From: Acidiparvus fluvialis
Lineage (GTDB): Bacteria; Acidobacteriota; Holophagae; Holophagales; Holophagaceae
DNA: 8,289 bases
Assembly (NCBI GenBank): GCA_041263285.1
Contig: JBFSVS010000030.1
Span: forward strand, 1-8,289
Direction: 5' to 3'
The first letter of the stretch is position 1, and each line of letters opens with the position of its first letter. Position numbers and translations under genes: made by a program. Under the pieces are notes generated by a model, which ran no database searches, had not been told where the DNA came from, and saw only the letters and a program-made list of their open reading frames with translations. Below are positions 1 to 7,224 of this stretch, piece by piece.

Positions 1-379
1 TATAAATTCGATAGCGACTAAATGCCGGGAGAGTTTGGACTTGTTCCCTAAGATTTCGAGCATCTTCAACGGATGAGCGACTAGCCGCATCTATTTCAAC
101 TATGTCCAAGTGTCCATCAGGAGAAAGAGAGGCGAGGCATGATGGACACCTCTCGCACGGATGTGGCGTAGGCCCCGTTTCGCAATTGAGTGCTTTGGCC
201 ATAATTCTAGCTGTACTAGTCTTACCCGTGCCCCTTAACCCCGCAAAAAGATAAGCTTGATGAAGAAAGCCCCTATCTTTGGCCCTTGTCAAAATATTGG
301 TTAGAGCCCGAACACTCATTTCTTGACCAATAAGGTCATCGAGGAGTACGGGTCTGTATTTTAGTGCCAAAGTAGACAT
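1..379 (-). CDS. dnaX: DNA polymerase III subunit gamma/tau, N-terminal part (runs off left edge)
   Basis: DnaX is the ATPase of the bacterial clamp loader; it loads the beta sliding clamp and, as tau, ties polymerase cores together at the fork. The 126 visible residues match the start of the family. KYRP is near residue 7, and IGQE at residues 17-20 matches the family's VGQE. The Walker A loop GLRGTGKTS lies at residues 47-55. The zinc-module cysteines are C66, C75, C78 and C81 (NCETG then CxxCxxC), and EIDAASR is at 95-101. The Walker B and later domains lie beyond the edge, so gamma/tau frameshifting cannot be judged. The start is the first ATG after an in-frame TGA 15 nt upstream. The Shine-Dalgarno is weak (a GTGAGAA stretch). 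The gene follows hemY by 27 nt with no terminator, so co-transcription with the hem genes is likely. Identity is secure; the operon link is inference. Confidence 0.96.
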   Translation of the reverse strand, partial: MSTLALKYRPVLLDDLIGQEMSVRALTNILTRAKDRGFLHQAYLFAGLRGTGKTSTARIMAKALNCETGPTPHPCERCPSCLASLSPDGHLDIVEIDAASRSSVEDARNLREQVQTLPAFSRYRIY

Positions 380-406
380 AACGATATGTTCTCACACAAT
401 AGTAAC

Positions 407-1672
407 TTAAGCATGCATTCGAGATGTGCTCATCCAAGAATCAATACCGTCAACAATGTCTTTTACTCCTGGACCGAACCGTGCTCCACCGATCCAATCT
501 AGCCCACTAGGGAGATCTTCTAATGCTCTAACAATCTCTGGAAACTGACCGACTCTCATTATGGGGATAGCCAAAGAAGCTGTTTCTATGTGGCATGAAT
601 TGCTAGGACTTAAATCGGGAACCCATTTGATCAATTCACTATAAATATCTTGCCAGCGAGGAATTGAGTTCTGATTTATTTTGACAAAGGTTCGAAGTTT
701 AATGGTTTTGTCTTTATCAGGTATTGTGAGCGATGAAGAAACAAAACATCCGAGAAGAAATTCTGATTCACTAGGATGCAATAGAAAGCCGAGACTATTA
801 TCTAGAGTATTGTTGTAGGCGTGGGTTGAATGGAATGAATACAAGGAAGTATATTCAATTTTTTTTAAAATCGCAGATAAGCGGGGGGATATCAAAGACA
901 AAAGAGCCGCGGCCTTTGGAGCAGGGATTGCAAGAAGGATCGAATCAAATTTTCCATCATATGTAGGACCGGATGCATGCCAATAGGATTGGGAGTAATT
1001 GAGAGAGGTAATTTCGGTATTAAAAATGATGGAACATTTGGATGCAAGTGCCTGAGTAAGTTCGCCCATTCCGCCCGTAGGAGTAGACAAAACAGTATGA
1101 CCACGCATAATTGAACGCCATAATACGCTGCCCTCATTAGCCATCCTGAAGAGTGGAATAGACTCCTGCGAGACTTCGTTAGGTGGAGCAGCAAGAATGC
1201 CGTTTACGATAGCTGGGGCAAGACGATCTGCGATTTCAAAACCAAATCTATTTCCTATGGCTTCATGAAGAGTATATTCTTTATTTTTATTGAGAAAATA
1301 ACACAATAAAGGTTCTAGGAAAATCCGTAACTTACCCTTTAGAGTCAATAATGGGCTACTAAAGAGCTCGGATACACTTCTTGGAACGCGAACTAGTTTT
1401 CCGTCAATGCCAATGAATCTTGAAAGATTTCGATGAATAGTTAAAGGTATTCCAAGTGAGTCAAGTAGGTAGCGTAGAGGAGTCCCGGATTCTACCGCAA
1501 TTAGTTGTGGGCCCTTTTCAATATTTCCTTCGTTTGGATCAACTAAAGTTCGAACCCACCCCCCCGGAACCTTACTAGACTCGACGATCGTAACATCGTA
1601 ACCCTCTGATTGAAGGCGATAGGCTGCAGTGAGCCCCGAGATACCAGCGCCGATAATGAGAATTTTCTTCAT
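407..1672 (-). CDS. hemY: FAD-dependent protoporphyrinogen oxidase (HemY type)
   Basis: This enzyme oxidises protoporphyrinogen IX to protoporphyrin IX by six electrons, with O2 as acceptor in the characterised family; it is usually a peripheral membrane flavoprotein. At 421 residues it is somewhat short for the family (about 450-480). The dinucleotide-binding GxGxxG (IIGAGISGL) lies at residues 6-14 and ends in an acidic strand (TIVES, about 28-32). This is followed by GGWVRT and IEKGPQ, the counterparts of the usual GGKIRT and EKGP. The family block LLTLKGKLR...EPLL, the GGMGEL motif and the C-terminal FAD-contact block GLDWIGGARFGPGVKDIVDG are all present. It is not the small flavodoxin-like HemG of enterobacteria, although databases often label this type hemG. 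The ATG lies 6 nt after the hemH stop; the ribosome site is weak, suggesting coupling. With HemN upstream making protoporphyrinogen, the protoporphyrin route is more likely than a coproporphyrinogen-oxidase role, but specificity is inferred. Confidence 0.93.
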   Translation of the reverse strand: MKKILIIGAGISGLTAAYRLQSEGYDVTIVESSKVPGGWVRTLVDPNEGNIEKGPQLIAVESGTPLRYLLDSLGIPLTIHRNLSRFIGIDGKLVRVPRSVSELFSSPLLTLKGKLRIFLEPLLCYFLNKNKEYTLHEAIGNRFGFEIADRLAPAIVNGILAAPPNEVSQESIPLFRMANEGSVLWRSIMRGHTVLSTPTGGMGELTQALASKCSIIFNTEITSLNYSQSYWHASGPTYDGKFDSILLAIPAPKAAALLSLISPRLSAILKKIEYTSLYSFHSTHAYNNTLDNSLGFLLHPSESEFLLGCFVSSSLTIPDKDKTIKLRTFVKINQNSIPRWQDIYSELIKWVPDLSPSNSCHIETASLAIPIMRVGQFPEIVRALEDLPSGLDWIGGARFGPGVKDIVDGIDSWMSTSRMHA

Positions 1673-1678
1673 GAGTTT

Positions 1679-2629
1679 CTACTTAAGATTCTGAATCACT
1701 AATTGTGATAAACAGTGAATAAATTCAGAGTTGATTCCCACAGTTTGAACTCTTGCATAATTACGGATGCCTAATTTCTGGGCAGTTTCTCTGTATTCAA
1801 TATCGAGTTCATGTAGCGTTTCAATATGCTCCGAAACAAAAGAAATGGGAACGATGATCACATCCCTATCCCTGCAGTCTTTGAGAACAGTCTTAAGGGA
1901 TGGCGTTAACCAGCGGATTGGACCTACGCGAGACTGGTAACCCAACAGGTAACCACCAGGAATATCCCCAAGAAATTGTTTGATAGCCTCAACTGATTTA
2001 TGGATTTCATCTTCATAGGGATCCCCATTTTCAATCTGATTAACTGGAAGACTGTGGGCACTAAAGATAACCGTAGCATAAGGGAGTTCATCTAATTTAT
2101 CCCGAATGAGCTGACCTAGGGCAGTAATGTATTTTGGGTGATCGGCATAATGAAGGACTCCTGGAAGAATAGAAATTCCATATTTAGGTGCAAGTTGTTC
2201 TAACTCCCGCATGCTAGATCCAATTGTGGCTTTACAGTCATGGGGATAAAGAGATAAGGGTAATATTTGATGAATACCTTCTCTTTTCAGAACCTTAAGC
2301 ATCGACTCTGCTCTTGGCTGAGAGGTTCGAAATATTAATTTAATTGGACCTTCAAAACCTAGGCTCCTCAACTCGGTTCTCAGTGTAGAGGCTTGTAGGG
2401 CTGTTTCGCGTAGCAATGGAGACCCGCCACCAATTTCTGCATACTTTTTCTGAGCTCCTTTTGTACGGATTTTTGCAATCCCCCATGCATACGTTGGCTG
2501 AAACCACGCAGGACCAGGTAATTTTATAAGATCCCGATCTCCGAATAACGTTTTCAAAAAAGGCTCTACGTGGCTTAGGGTGACAGGGCCACCTAGGTTT
2601 AACATTACGATGGCTGTTTTAGCATGCAT
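1679..2629 (-). CDS. hemH: Ferrochelatase
   Basis: Ferrochelatase inserts Fe2+ into protoporphyrin IX, the last step of the classical haem pathway. Its 316 residues fit the compact bacterial form (E. coli about 320). The N-terminus has the family's LNLGGP at residues 10-15, followed by GGGSPL at 67-72. The metal/porphyrin site is complete: the SAHSLP histidine is H192, GDPYEDE follows at 202-208, YQSRVGP at 231-237, and FVSEHIETLxELD at 264-276 contains the catalytic glutamate E270. There is no C-terminal cysteine cluster of the 2Fe-2S type. The usual R-Y pair in the region before LYP is R-T here (R101, T102). The ATG is preceded by a short GGA at 8 nt spacing, 19 nt after the hemN stop. The next gene, hemY, begins 6 nt downstream. 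Identity is firm; coproporphyrin versus protoporphyrin preference is inferred from HemN being in the same operon. Confidence 0.95.
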   Translation of the reverse strand: MHAKTAIVMLNLGGPVTLSHVEPFLKTLFGDRDLIKLPGPAWFQPTYAWGIAKIRTKGAQKKYAEIGGGSPLLRETALQASTLRTELRSLGFEGPIKLIFRTSQPRAESMLKVLKREGIHQILPLSLYPHDCKATIGSSMRELEQLAPKYGISILPGVLHYADHPKYITALGQLIRDKLDELPYATVIFSAHSLPVNQIENGDPYEDEIHKSVEAIKQFLGDIPGGYLLGYQSRVGPIRWLTPSLKTVLKDCRDRDVIIVPISFVSEHIETLHELDIEYRETAQKLGIRNYARVQTVGINSEFIHCLSQLVIQNLK

Positions 2630-2648
2630 GGCGGGTGTCCATAATTTT

Positions 2649-4016
2649 TTACACAGTTTGGCTAAATTTACTCTTAGGAATATTCGTCAAGTAACGATCA
2701 AAAGGCATCACGAGATTTCTTATAAACCGTTTTCCAATATCAGTTATTTCGATTCTCTCATTTGTTATCAGCACAGTTCCATATTCAATTTCAGCGGTAA
2801 GTGATTCGATTTCATTACGAAAGTATGCCTTTCCGTCAATTTTCCATTTATTTTCAAAATTAGCCCATACCAGTCTGAACTCCGTCATCAGAGTGTGTAT
2901 AACCCATCGTCTTAATAAGTCGTCCGGGGTACATTTAATGCCTTTGCTCATGGCAAAATGACCTTCATTGATTGCTTGAGTCCATTGATTGAGATTTTTA
3001 TGATTTTGATGATAAACATTGCCAATATTCGAGATAGCACTAGGCCCCATACTCACCATGTGCTCTCCTACTTGAGGAGCATAACCCATAAAGTTCCGAC
3101 CTAATTTACCCGAATTCAAAGCAGTCGTAAGGTCATCTGAGGGACTTGAAAAATGGTCCATACCAACGGCAATGTATCCTGCTTGTTCAAGCATATTGGA
3201 AGCCATTAATAGCAAATTTAGCCTTTCAGAGGGTTGGGGAAGTTTTTCAAGAGGAATGGATTTTTGGAATGGTAAAAGTGAGGGTAAATATGCAAAACCA
3301 TAAATAGCAAGACGACTGGGGTTAAGTTCTATCATCTTTTGAATGGTTATTTTGAAACTACTGGGGGTTTGTCCAGGTAAGCCATACACCAAATCAATGT
3401 TAATGCCCTTAAAACCAAGGGATTGTGCCTGCTCGATTGCCGTAATAGTTTGATCGGGTGTTTGACCGCGCGTAATGAGTTCTTGGACTTCCAAATCCAT
3501 ATCTTGTACACCAAAAGATACCCGATTGAAGCCAAGATCTCTTAAAACAGGTAGTTGATCAACAGTGAGGAAAGTTGGATCAATCTCTATGCTTACTTCA
3601 GCATTTGGGAGAATTTCGAACCTAGAAGTTACGGAGCGAAAAACTCTCGATAAATCACTGGCATTTAGATAGTTAGGGGTCCCACCGCCCCAATGCATTT
3701 GAATAATCTTTCGGGGCTTAATGAGGCGCTTACTCCACAAATCGGCCTCTTTATCTAGGCTCTTCAAAAAGTTTTCAACAGGATCATACTGTGGACTGAT
3801 TACTACATTACAGCCGCAATAAGAACAGCGGCGTTTACAAAAAGGTAAGTGGACATAGAGGCTTAAATAATCATCATGCTTCGAAACAGTATCTATGGCT
3901 TCAAGAAGTACAGATTCGTCAAGATTATCGTTCCATGCGGGAGGCATTGGGTATCCCGTATATCTAGGACCAGGCTTATCGTAACGAGTGATCAGTTCTT
4001 GAAGAGAAGGCGTCAT
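2649..4016 (-). CDS. hemN: Oxygen-independent coproporphyrinogen III oxidase (radical SAM)
   Basis: HemN decarboxylates two propionates of coproporphyrinogen III to vinyls, using a 4Fe-4S cluster and two S-adenosylmethionines, without O2. At 455 residues it is close to E. coli HemN (457). It carries the N-terminal YxKPGPRYTGYP segment (residues 12-23) that marks genuine HemN and is generally absent from the HemN-like haem chaperone HemW. The cluster motif is CxxxCxxCxC, with C60, C64, C67 and C69, preceded by SLYVHLPF with Y54. HWGGGTPNYLN (108-118), SIEIDP (142-147) and FNRVSFGVQD (163-172) follow. The C-terminal helical domain, ending near RNLVMPFDRYL, is also present, so the protein looks complete. 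Its ATG overlaps the hemE stop by 4 nt (ATGA) and there is no clear Shine-Dalgarno, so translation is probably coupled to hemE. No oxygen-dependent HemF is seen in the window. Confidence 0.96.
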   Translation of the reverse strand: MTPSLQELITRYDKPGPRYTGYPMPPAWNDNLDESVLLEAIDTVSKHDDYLSLYVHLPFCKRRCSYCGCNVVISPQYDPVENFLKSLDKEADLWSKRLIKPRKIIQMHWGGGTPNYLNASDLSRVFRSVTSRFEILPNAEVSIEIDPTFLTVDQLPVLRDLGFNRVSFGVQDMDLEVQELITRGQTPDQTITAIEQAQSLGFKGINIDLVYGLPGQTPSSFKITIQKMIELNPSRLAIYGFAYLPSLLPFQKSIPLEKLPQPSERLNLLLMASNMLEQAGYIAVGMDHFSSPSDDLTTALNSGKLGRNFMGYAPQVGEHMVSMGPSAISNIGNVYHQNHKNLNQWTQAINEGHFAMSKGIKCTPDDLLRRWVIHTLMTEFRLVWANFENKWKIDGKAYFRNEIESLTAEIEYGTVLITNERIEITDIGKRFIRNLVMPFDRYLTNIPKSKFSQTV

Positions 4017-4999
4017 GACTTAACCATATCTAGAATTCTTTGAATAGCTTTAGGATTAGTCTGCGGAAGTATTCCATGCCCAAGATTAAAAATATGACCA
4101 TGATTCTTCATGCTTTCCATAATTGCCTGAACGTGTTTATCAAGTTCGTTTTCGTCGCCTAATAAAACCTTTGGGTCTAGATTACCCTGAAGAATTTTTG
4201 TTGAAAAACGGGAGCGAGCTAACAAAAGACTACTCTCCCAGGAAATAGAGAGTGCTTCACAGTCGAAAGATTGGAGCTGTTCGGGGATTTCCTGCATTTT
4301 AGGAAAATATATTCTTGGCACTTTAAGATCTTTGAGGGTCTTTTCAGCGTAGGGAAGCGCCCATGATAGATATTCATCATTTGACAAATCTCCAGCCCAA
4401 CTATCAAAGAGTTGAACTACTTGAGCTCCGGAAGCAATTTGAAGTAGTAGAAGATCCCGCGTTACACGACTAATTTTACTGAGCCATGCTTCAGCTTCTA
4501 ATGGCTTTTGAGTTAGGAGCTCTTTTGCCTTTTTCCAACCATTTTTATTAGATCCATCGCAAGCATAGGCAAAAAGGGTCCAGGGTGCTCCCGCAAAACC
4601 AATTAATGTGACATGAGAGGGTAAATCTAGTCGAGTTGATTTAAGTGCAGCCTGAACTGTATCAAAGTGAGAGTAATCGACCGGATCATTTAGGGAGATT
4701 TGATCGAGAGTGCGGCCAATAGATGGAGATCCATGCTCAAAAGAAACGTTACAGCCTAGCGCGTTTAATACGATTAAAATATCGCTAAAAATGATAGCCC
4801 CATCTAACTTGGGAAACCTTTGGATTGGTTGTAAAGTCACCTTCTTGGATAATTGGGGATCATTTAGTACCTGATCAAAAGCATATTGCTTTCTGATTTC
4901 GCGATATTCAGGCAAAAATCTTCCCGCCTGCCTCATGAACCAAACGGGCGTTTCAGGAGTCCGAACTCCATTCAGGACTTTAAGTAACAAAGGATCCAA
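4013..4999 (-). CDS. hemE: Uroporphyrinogen decarboxylase, TTG start
   Basis: HemE removes the four acetate carboxylates of uroporphyrinogen III to give coproporphyrinogen III; it needs no cofactor and is cytosolic. At 328 residues it is slightly shorter than the E. coli enzyme (354). The substrate-site signature PVWFMRQAGRFLPEY spans residues 18-32, giving R23 and R27. The key aspartate D73 sits in FSDIL. GFAGAPWTLFAY (134-145) supplies Y145, QLFDSWAG (196-203) supplies S200, and NLGHGILP (305-312) supplies H308. The start is read as TTG, directly after the hemL TAG in the same frame, so no upstream start is possible. An AAGGA Shine-Dalgarno 6 nt away supports it. The first internal ATG (residue 22) would cut into the active-site motif, so it cannot be the start. 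The stop overlaps hemN by 4 nt. Confidence 0.96.
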   Translation of the reverse strand: MDPLLLKVLNGVRTPETPVWFMRQAGRFLPEYREIRKQYAFDQVLNDPQLSKKVTLQPIQRFPKLDGAIIFSDILIVLNALGCNVSFEHGSPSIGRTLDQISLNDPVDYSHFDTVQAALKSTRLDLPSHVTLIGFAGAPWTLFAYACDGSNKNGWKKAKELLTQKPLEAEAWLSKISRVTRDLLLLQIASGAQVVQLFDSWAGDLSNDEYLSWALPYAEKTLKDLKVPRIYFPKMQEIPEQLQSFDCEALSISWESSLLLARSRFSTKILQGNLDPKVLLGDENELDKHVQAIMESMKNHGHIFNLGHGILPQTNPKAIQRILDMVKS

Positions 5000-6259
5000 C
5001 TAGTTTCCTTGAAGTGTAATTATTTTTTTGATCTGGTCTTGGAAAAAAGATAATTCCGGGTCTTGATGAGCAAGGCTTAAGAATGTGACTTCATACCCAC
5101 TAGGGGGCAAGTAAACACCATGGGAAAGAAGCCCTTGGTGAAGTTTATTAAAACTAGTTATAGATGATTCTTGAATCTCGGATGACTGCTTGACTCTTGG
5201 TTGAAAAATTGGCCATAAAATACTCCCAACATGAGGGCAGCGACACCCTGGGATAAGTTCGTAGATTTTGGACCATTGCGCGCCTCTTTTTTGGAGGGTA
5301 GCATAAAGGGTTTCGTCTAAGAGTTCGAGCGTGGCGAGCCCTGCAGTCATGGCGATGGGATTCCCACTTAAGGTGCCAGCTTGATATACGGGTCCATCAG
5401 GAGACACGCAACTCATGATGTCTGATCGACCTCCATAAAGACCCACTGGCATTCCGCCTCCAATAATTTTTCCATAAGTCACTATGTCGGGATAAATTTT
5501 GTAAAGGCCTGAAGCGCCAGAAGGTGAAACACGAAAACCAGAAATTACTTCATCAAATATGAGAACACTTTGATATTTGGTGCATAGTTCGCGAAGGCGC
5601 TTTAGGAATCTTAGATCCTGAAGAAGTAAGCCATTATTTGCGGGCATAGGCTCGATAATCGCCGCGGCTAATTCTGAACCATGAAGAGTAAAAAAAGATT
5701 CTAGTGCCTCGATATTATCCAAGGGAAGTACGGAGGTTAAATATGAAACTTCCTTTGGGACTCCCGCGCTTGATGGCTCTCCAAAGGTAGCAAGCCCCGA
5801 GCCTGCTTTAACTAAAAGGGCATCGGAGTGACCATGATAACAACCTTCAAACTTGAGTATTTTCGATCTTCCGGTAAACCCTCTTGACACTCTAATTGCA
5901 GACATAACTGCCTCGGTCCCGCTTGATACAAATCTCATTTTTTCAACAAAAGGAACCATGCTCTTTATTTTTTTAGCTAGAGCATTTTCCCGACGAGAAG
6001 GAGCTCCAAACGTAAAGCCTTCGCTGAGGGCTTCAGTTACAGCGTTGATCACATCGGGATGAGCATGACCAAGAATAAGCGGTCCCCATGACATACATAG
6101 GTCAAGATATCGGTGATCCTCTTCGTCTGTAAACCAAGCTCCCTGCGCTTTTTTAAAGAATTTTGGCGTACCGCCAACTGCCTTAAAAGCCCTAACCGGA
6201 CTATTAACACCACCGGGAAAGAGGTTGAGAGATTCTCGATAAAGACGATCGTTGTTCAA
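5000..6259 (-). CDS. hemL: Glutamate-1-semialdehyde 2,1-aminomutase, TTG start
   Basis: HemL is a PLP enzyme that converts glutamate-1-semialdehyde to 5-aminolevulinate, the second step of the tRNA-dependent C5 pathway. At 419 residues it is typical of the family. The N-terminal FPGGVNSPVRAF lies at residues 14-25. The gate/cofactor region SSGTEAVMSAIRVSRGFTGR spans 112-131 and FEGCYHGHSD spans 137-146. The PLP aspartate D236 is in FDEVISGFR. The Schiff-base lysine is K264, in GKIIGGGMPVG. GPVYQAGTLSGNP (289-301) and the late ESxxLAH-like block (VTFLSLAH, 391-398) complete it. The start is TTG, overlapping the hemB stop as TTGA, with AAAGG 9 nt upstream; the N-terminus then aligns with the family without extension. 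It ends in TAG immediately followed by the hemE TTG. Its presence implies a HemA (glutamyl-tRNA reductase) elsewhere, probably just outside the right edge. Confidence 0.96.
   Translation of the reverse strand: MNNDRLYRESLNLFPGGVNSPVRAFKAVGGTPKFFKKAQGAWFTDEEDHRYLDLCMSWGPLILGHAHPDVINAVTEALSEGFTFGAPSRRENALAKKIKSMVPFVEKMRFVSSGTEAVMSAIRVSRGFTGRSKILKFEGCYHGHSDALLVKAGSGLATFGEPSSAGVPKEVSYLTSVLPLDNIEALESFFTLHGSELAAAIIEPMPANNGLLLQDLRFLKRLRELCTKYQSVLIFDEVISGFRVSPSGASGLYKIYPDIVTYGKIIGGGMPVGLYGGRSDIMSCVSPDGPVYQAGTLSGNPIAMTAGLATLELLDETLYATLQKRGAQWSKIYELIPGCRCPHVGSILWPIFQPRVKQSSEIQESSITSFNKLHQGLLSHGVYLPPSGYEVTFLSLAHQDPELSFFQDQIKKIITLQGN
5006..5010 (-). promoter_or_regulatory. Ribosome binding site fixing the hemE TTG start
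   Basis: The sense sequence AAGGA lies 6 nt before the TTG at 4999-4997 and overlaps the last sense codons of hemL (CAA GGA AAC TAG). With the hemL stop directly upstream in frame, and the first internal ATG falling within the conserved RQAGR region, it decides that hemE begins at this TTG. Confidence 0.75.
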
Positions 6260-7224
6260 CTGAACCAGCCTTTGGCCAGGGCTTCACGAGCAGCATAACT
6301 GACAATAACATCAGCACCAGAACGCTTAATGGAGATTAAGTGCTCACGCATTAGTTGATCACCAGATATCCAACCCTTAGCATCTGCGGCTTTAACGGAA
6401 GAAAACTCGCTGCTGACATGATAAGCAAATAGTGGAGCTAAAGTCATTTCTTTCAGTTTGGAAATCAAATCTAAATTGGGGAGAGCGGGCTTGATCATCA
6501 AAAAATCTGCTCCTTGGTCTTCGTCCTGTAGGGCATCCCTAAGTCCTTCGCGCACATTACGGGGATCCATTTGGTAGCTTTGACGATCACCAAATTTCGG
6601 CGAGGATCCTGCAGCGTCTCGGAAAGGGCCGTAGTAGGCTCCGGCATGCTTGATGGCATAACTCAGTATGGAAACATCTTCAAAATTATTCATGTCTAAA
6701 TTTTGACGAATAGCTCCAATGCGGAAATCCATCATGTCACTTGGTGCTACGATATCGACTCCGGCTTCAGCATGATTCAAAGCCATGGCAACAAGTGCAT
6801 CCACAGAATTTTGGTTATGAATTTTGGAATCCACCATCAAACCACAGTGACCATGATCTGTATAGGCACAAAGACAAATGTCTGACATAACAATCAGTTC
6901 GGATCCAAAGGTCTTTTTAAGATCTCTGATTGCCCTCGGTATTACATCATCTGAATTTTTAGAAGATAGACCATTAGGCGTCTTCGATTCAGGCACACCA
7001 AATAAAAGAACTGAGCGCAATCCATTTTTTAGATCTTTCTCGATTTGCGATAACAGTGGATTTATACTCATGCGACTTATGCCAGGTAGGCTTGGAATTT
7101 CAGAAGTCCCTTCAGCGGCCTGCACAAAGTAAGGTTGCACAAGCTGAGAGGGATGAATTCTGGTTTCGGCTATAAGTTCACGAATCGCTGAAGATAACCT
7201 GAGTCTCCTAGATCTGTGGGCCAT
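6256..7224 (-). CDS. hemB: Delta-aminolevulinic acid dehydratase (porphobilinogen synthase), zinc-type
   Basis: HemB condenses two 5-aminolevulinates into porphobilinogen; the family forms homo-octamers in the cytosol. At 322 residues it is of normal length. The catalytic zinc ligands are all present in SDICLCAYTDHGHCG (C117, C119, C127), so this is the zinc form rather than the Asp-rich magnesium form. Both active-site lysines are seen: K192 in IKHAGAYYGPFRDAAGS, and Schiff-base K245 in MIKPAL. APSDMMD lies at 160-166 and the late substrate tyrosine is probably Y310. Several usually fixed positions differ: F167 replaces glycine after APSDMMD, N250 replaces tyrosine after KPAxx, and VSSEFSS (270-276) replaces VSGE(Y/F)AM. 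The frame is otherwise intact, so I regard it as functional but somewhat divergent. The ATG directly follows the hemD TGA and has a strong GAGGTG ribosome site. Its stop overlaps the hemL start. Confidence 0.95.
   Translation of the reverse strand: MAHRSRRLRLSSAIRELIAETRIHPSQLVQPYFVQAAEGTSEIPSLPGISRMSINPLLSQIEKDLKNGLRSVLLFGVPESKTPNGLSSKNSDDVIPRAIRDLKKTFGSELIVMSDICLCAYTDHGHCGLMVDSKIHNQNSVDALVAMALNHAEAGVDIVAPSDMMDFRIGAIRQNLDMNNFEDVSILSYAIKHAGAYYGPFRDAAGSSPKFGDRQSYQMDPRNVREGLRDALQDEDQGADFLMIKPALPNLDLISKLKEMTLAPLFAYHVSSEFSSVKAADAKGWISGDQLMREHLISIKRSGADVIVSYAAREALAKGWFS

Noticed and set aside
380..470. Possible dnaX promoter (TTGACG in the hemY end; TACTAT in the gap)
   Set aside because: The TTGACG has no fitting -10 at 16-18 bp, and the TACTAT has no -35-like hexamer at proper spacing; too weak to list.
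892..1194. A 100-codon open frame on the minus strand within hemY
   Set aside because: It lies entirely inside hemY in another frame, has no recognisable motif, and the hemY frame carries conserved blocks through the same region.
409..2629. Same word ATGCATGCT at the hemY end (Met-His-Ala-stop) and at the hemH start (Met-His-Ala)
   Set aside because: Only 9 bases are shared and the flanks differ; ATGCAT-type self-complementary words recur by chance, so this does not support a duplication or att site.
380..2648. Search for terminators in the three real gaps (380-406, 1673-1678, 2630-2648)
   Set aside because: None holds a GC-rich hairpin followed by a T run on the minus strand; the T/A-rich stretch near 2641-2650 has no stem.
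2580..2804. A plus-strand open frame of 74 codons crossing the hemH/hemN junction
   Set aside because: It is antisense to two well-conserved genes, shows no family resemblance and has no supporting ribosome site; other plus-strand frames (5853-6062, 6113-6298, 6703-6885, 6878-7132) were rejected for the same reasons.
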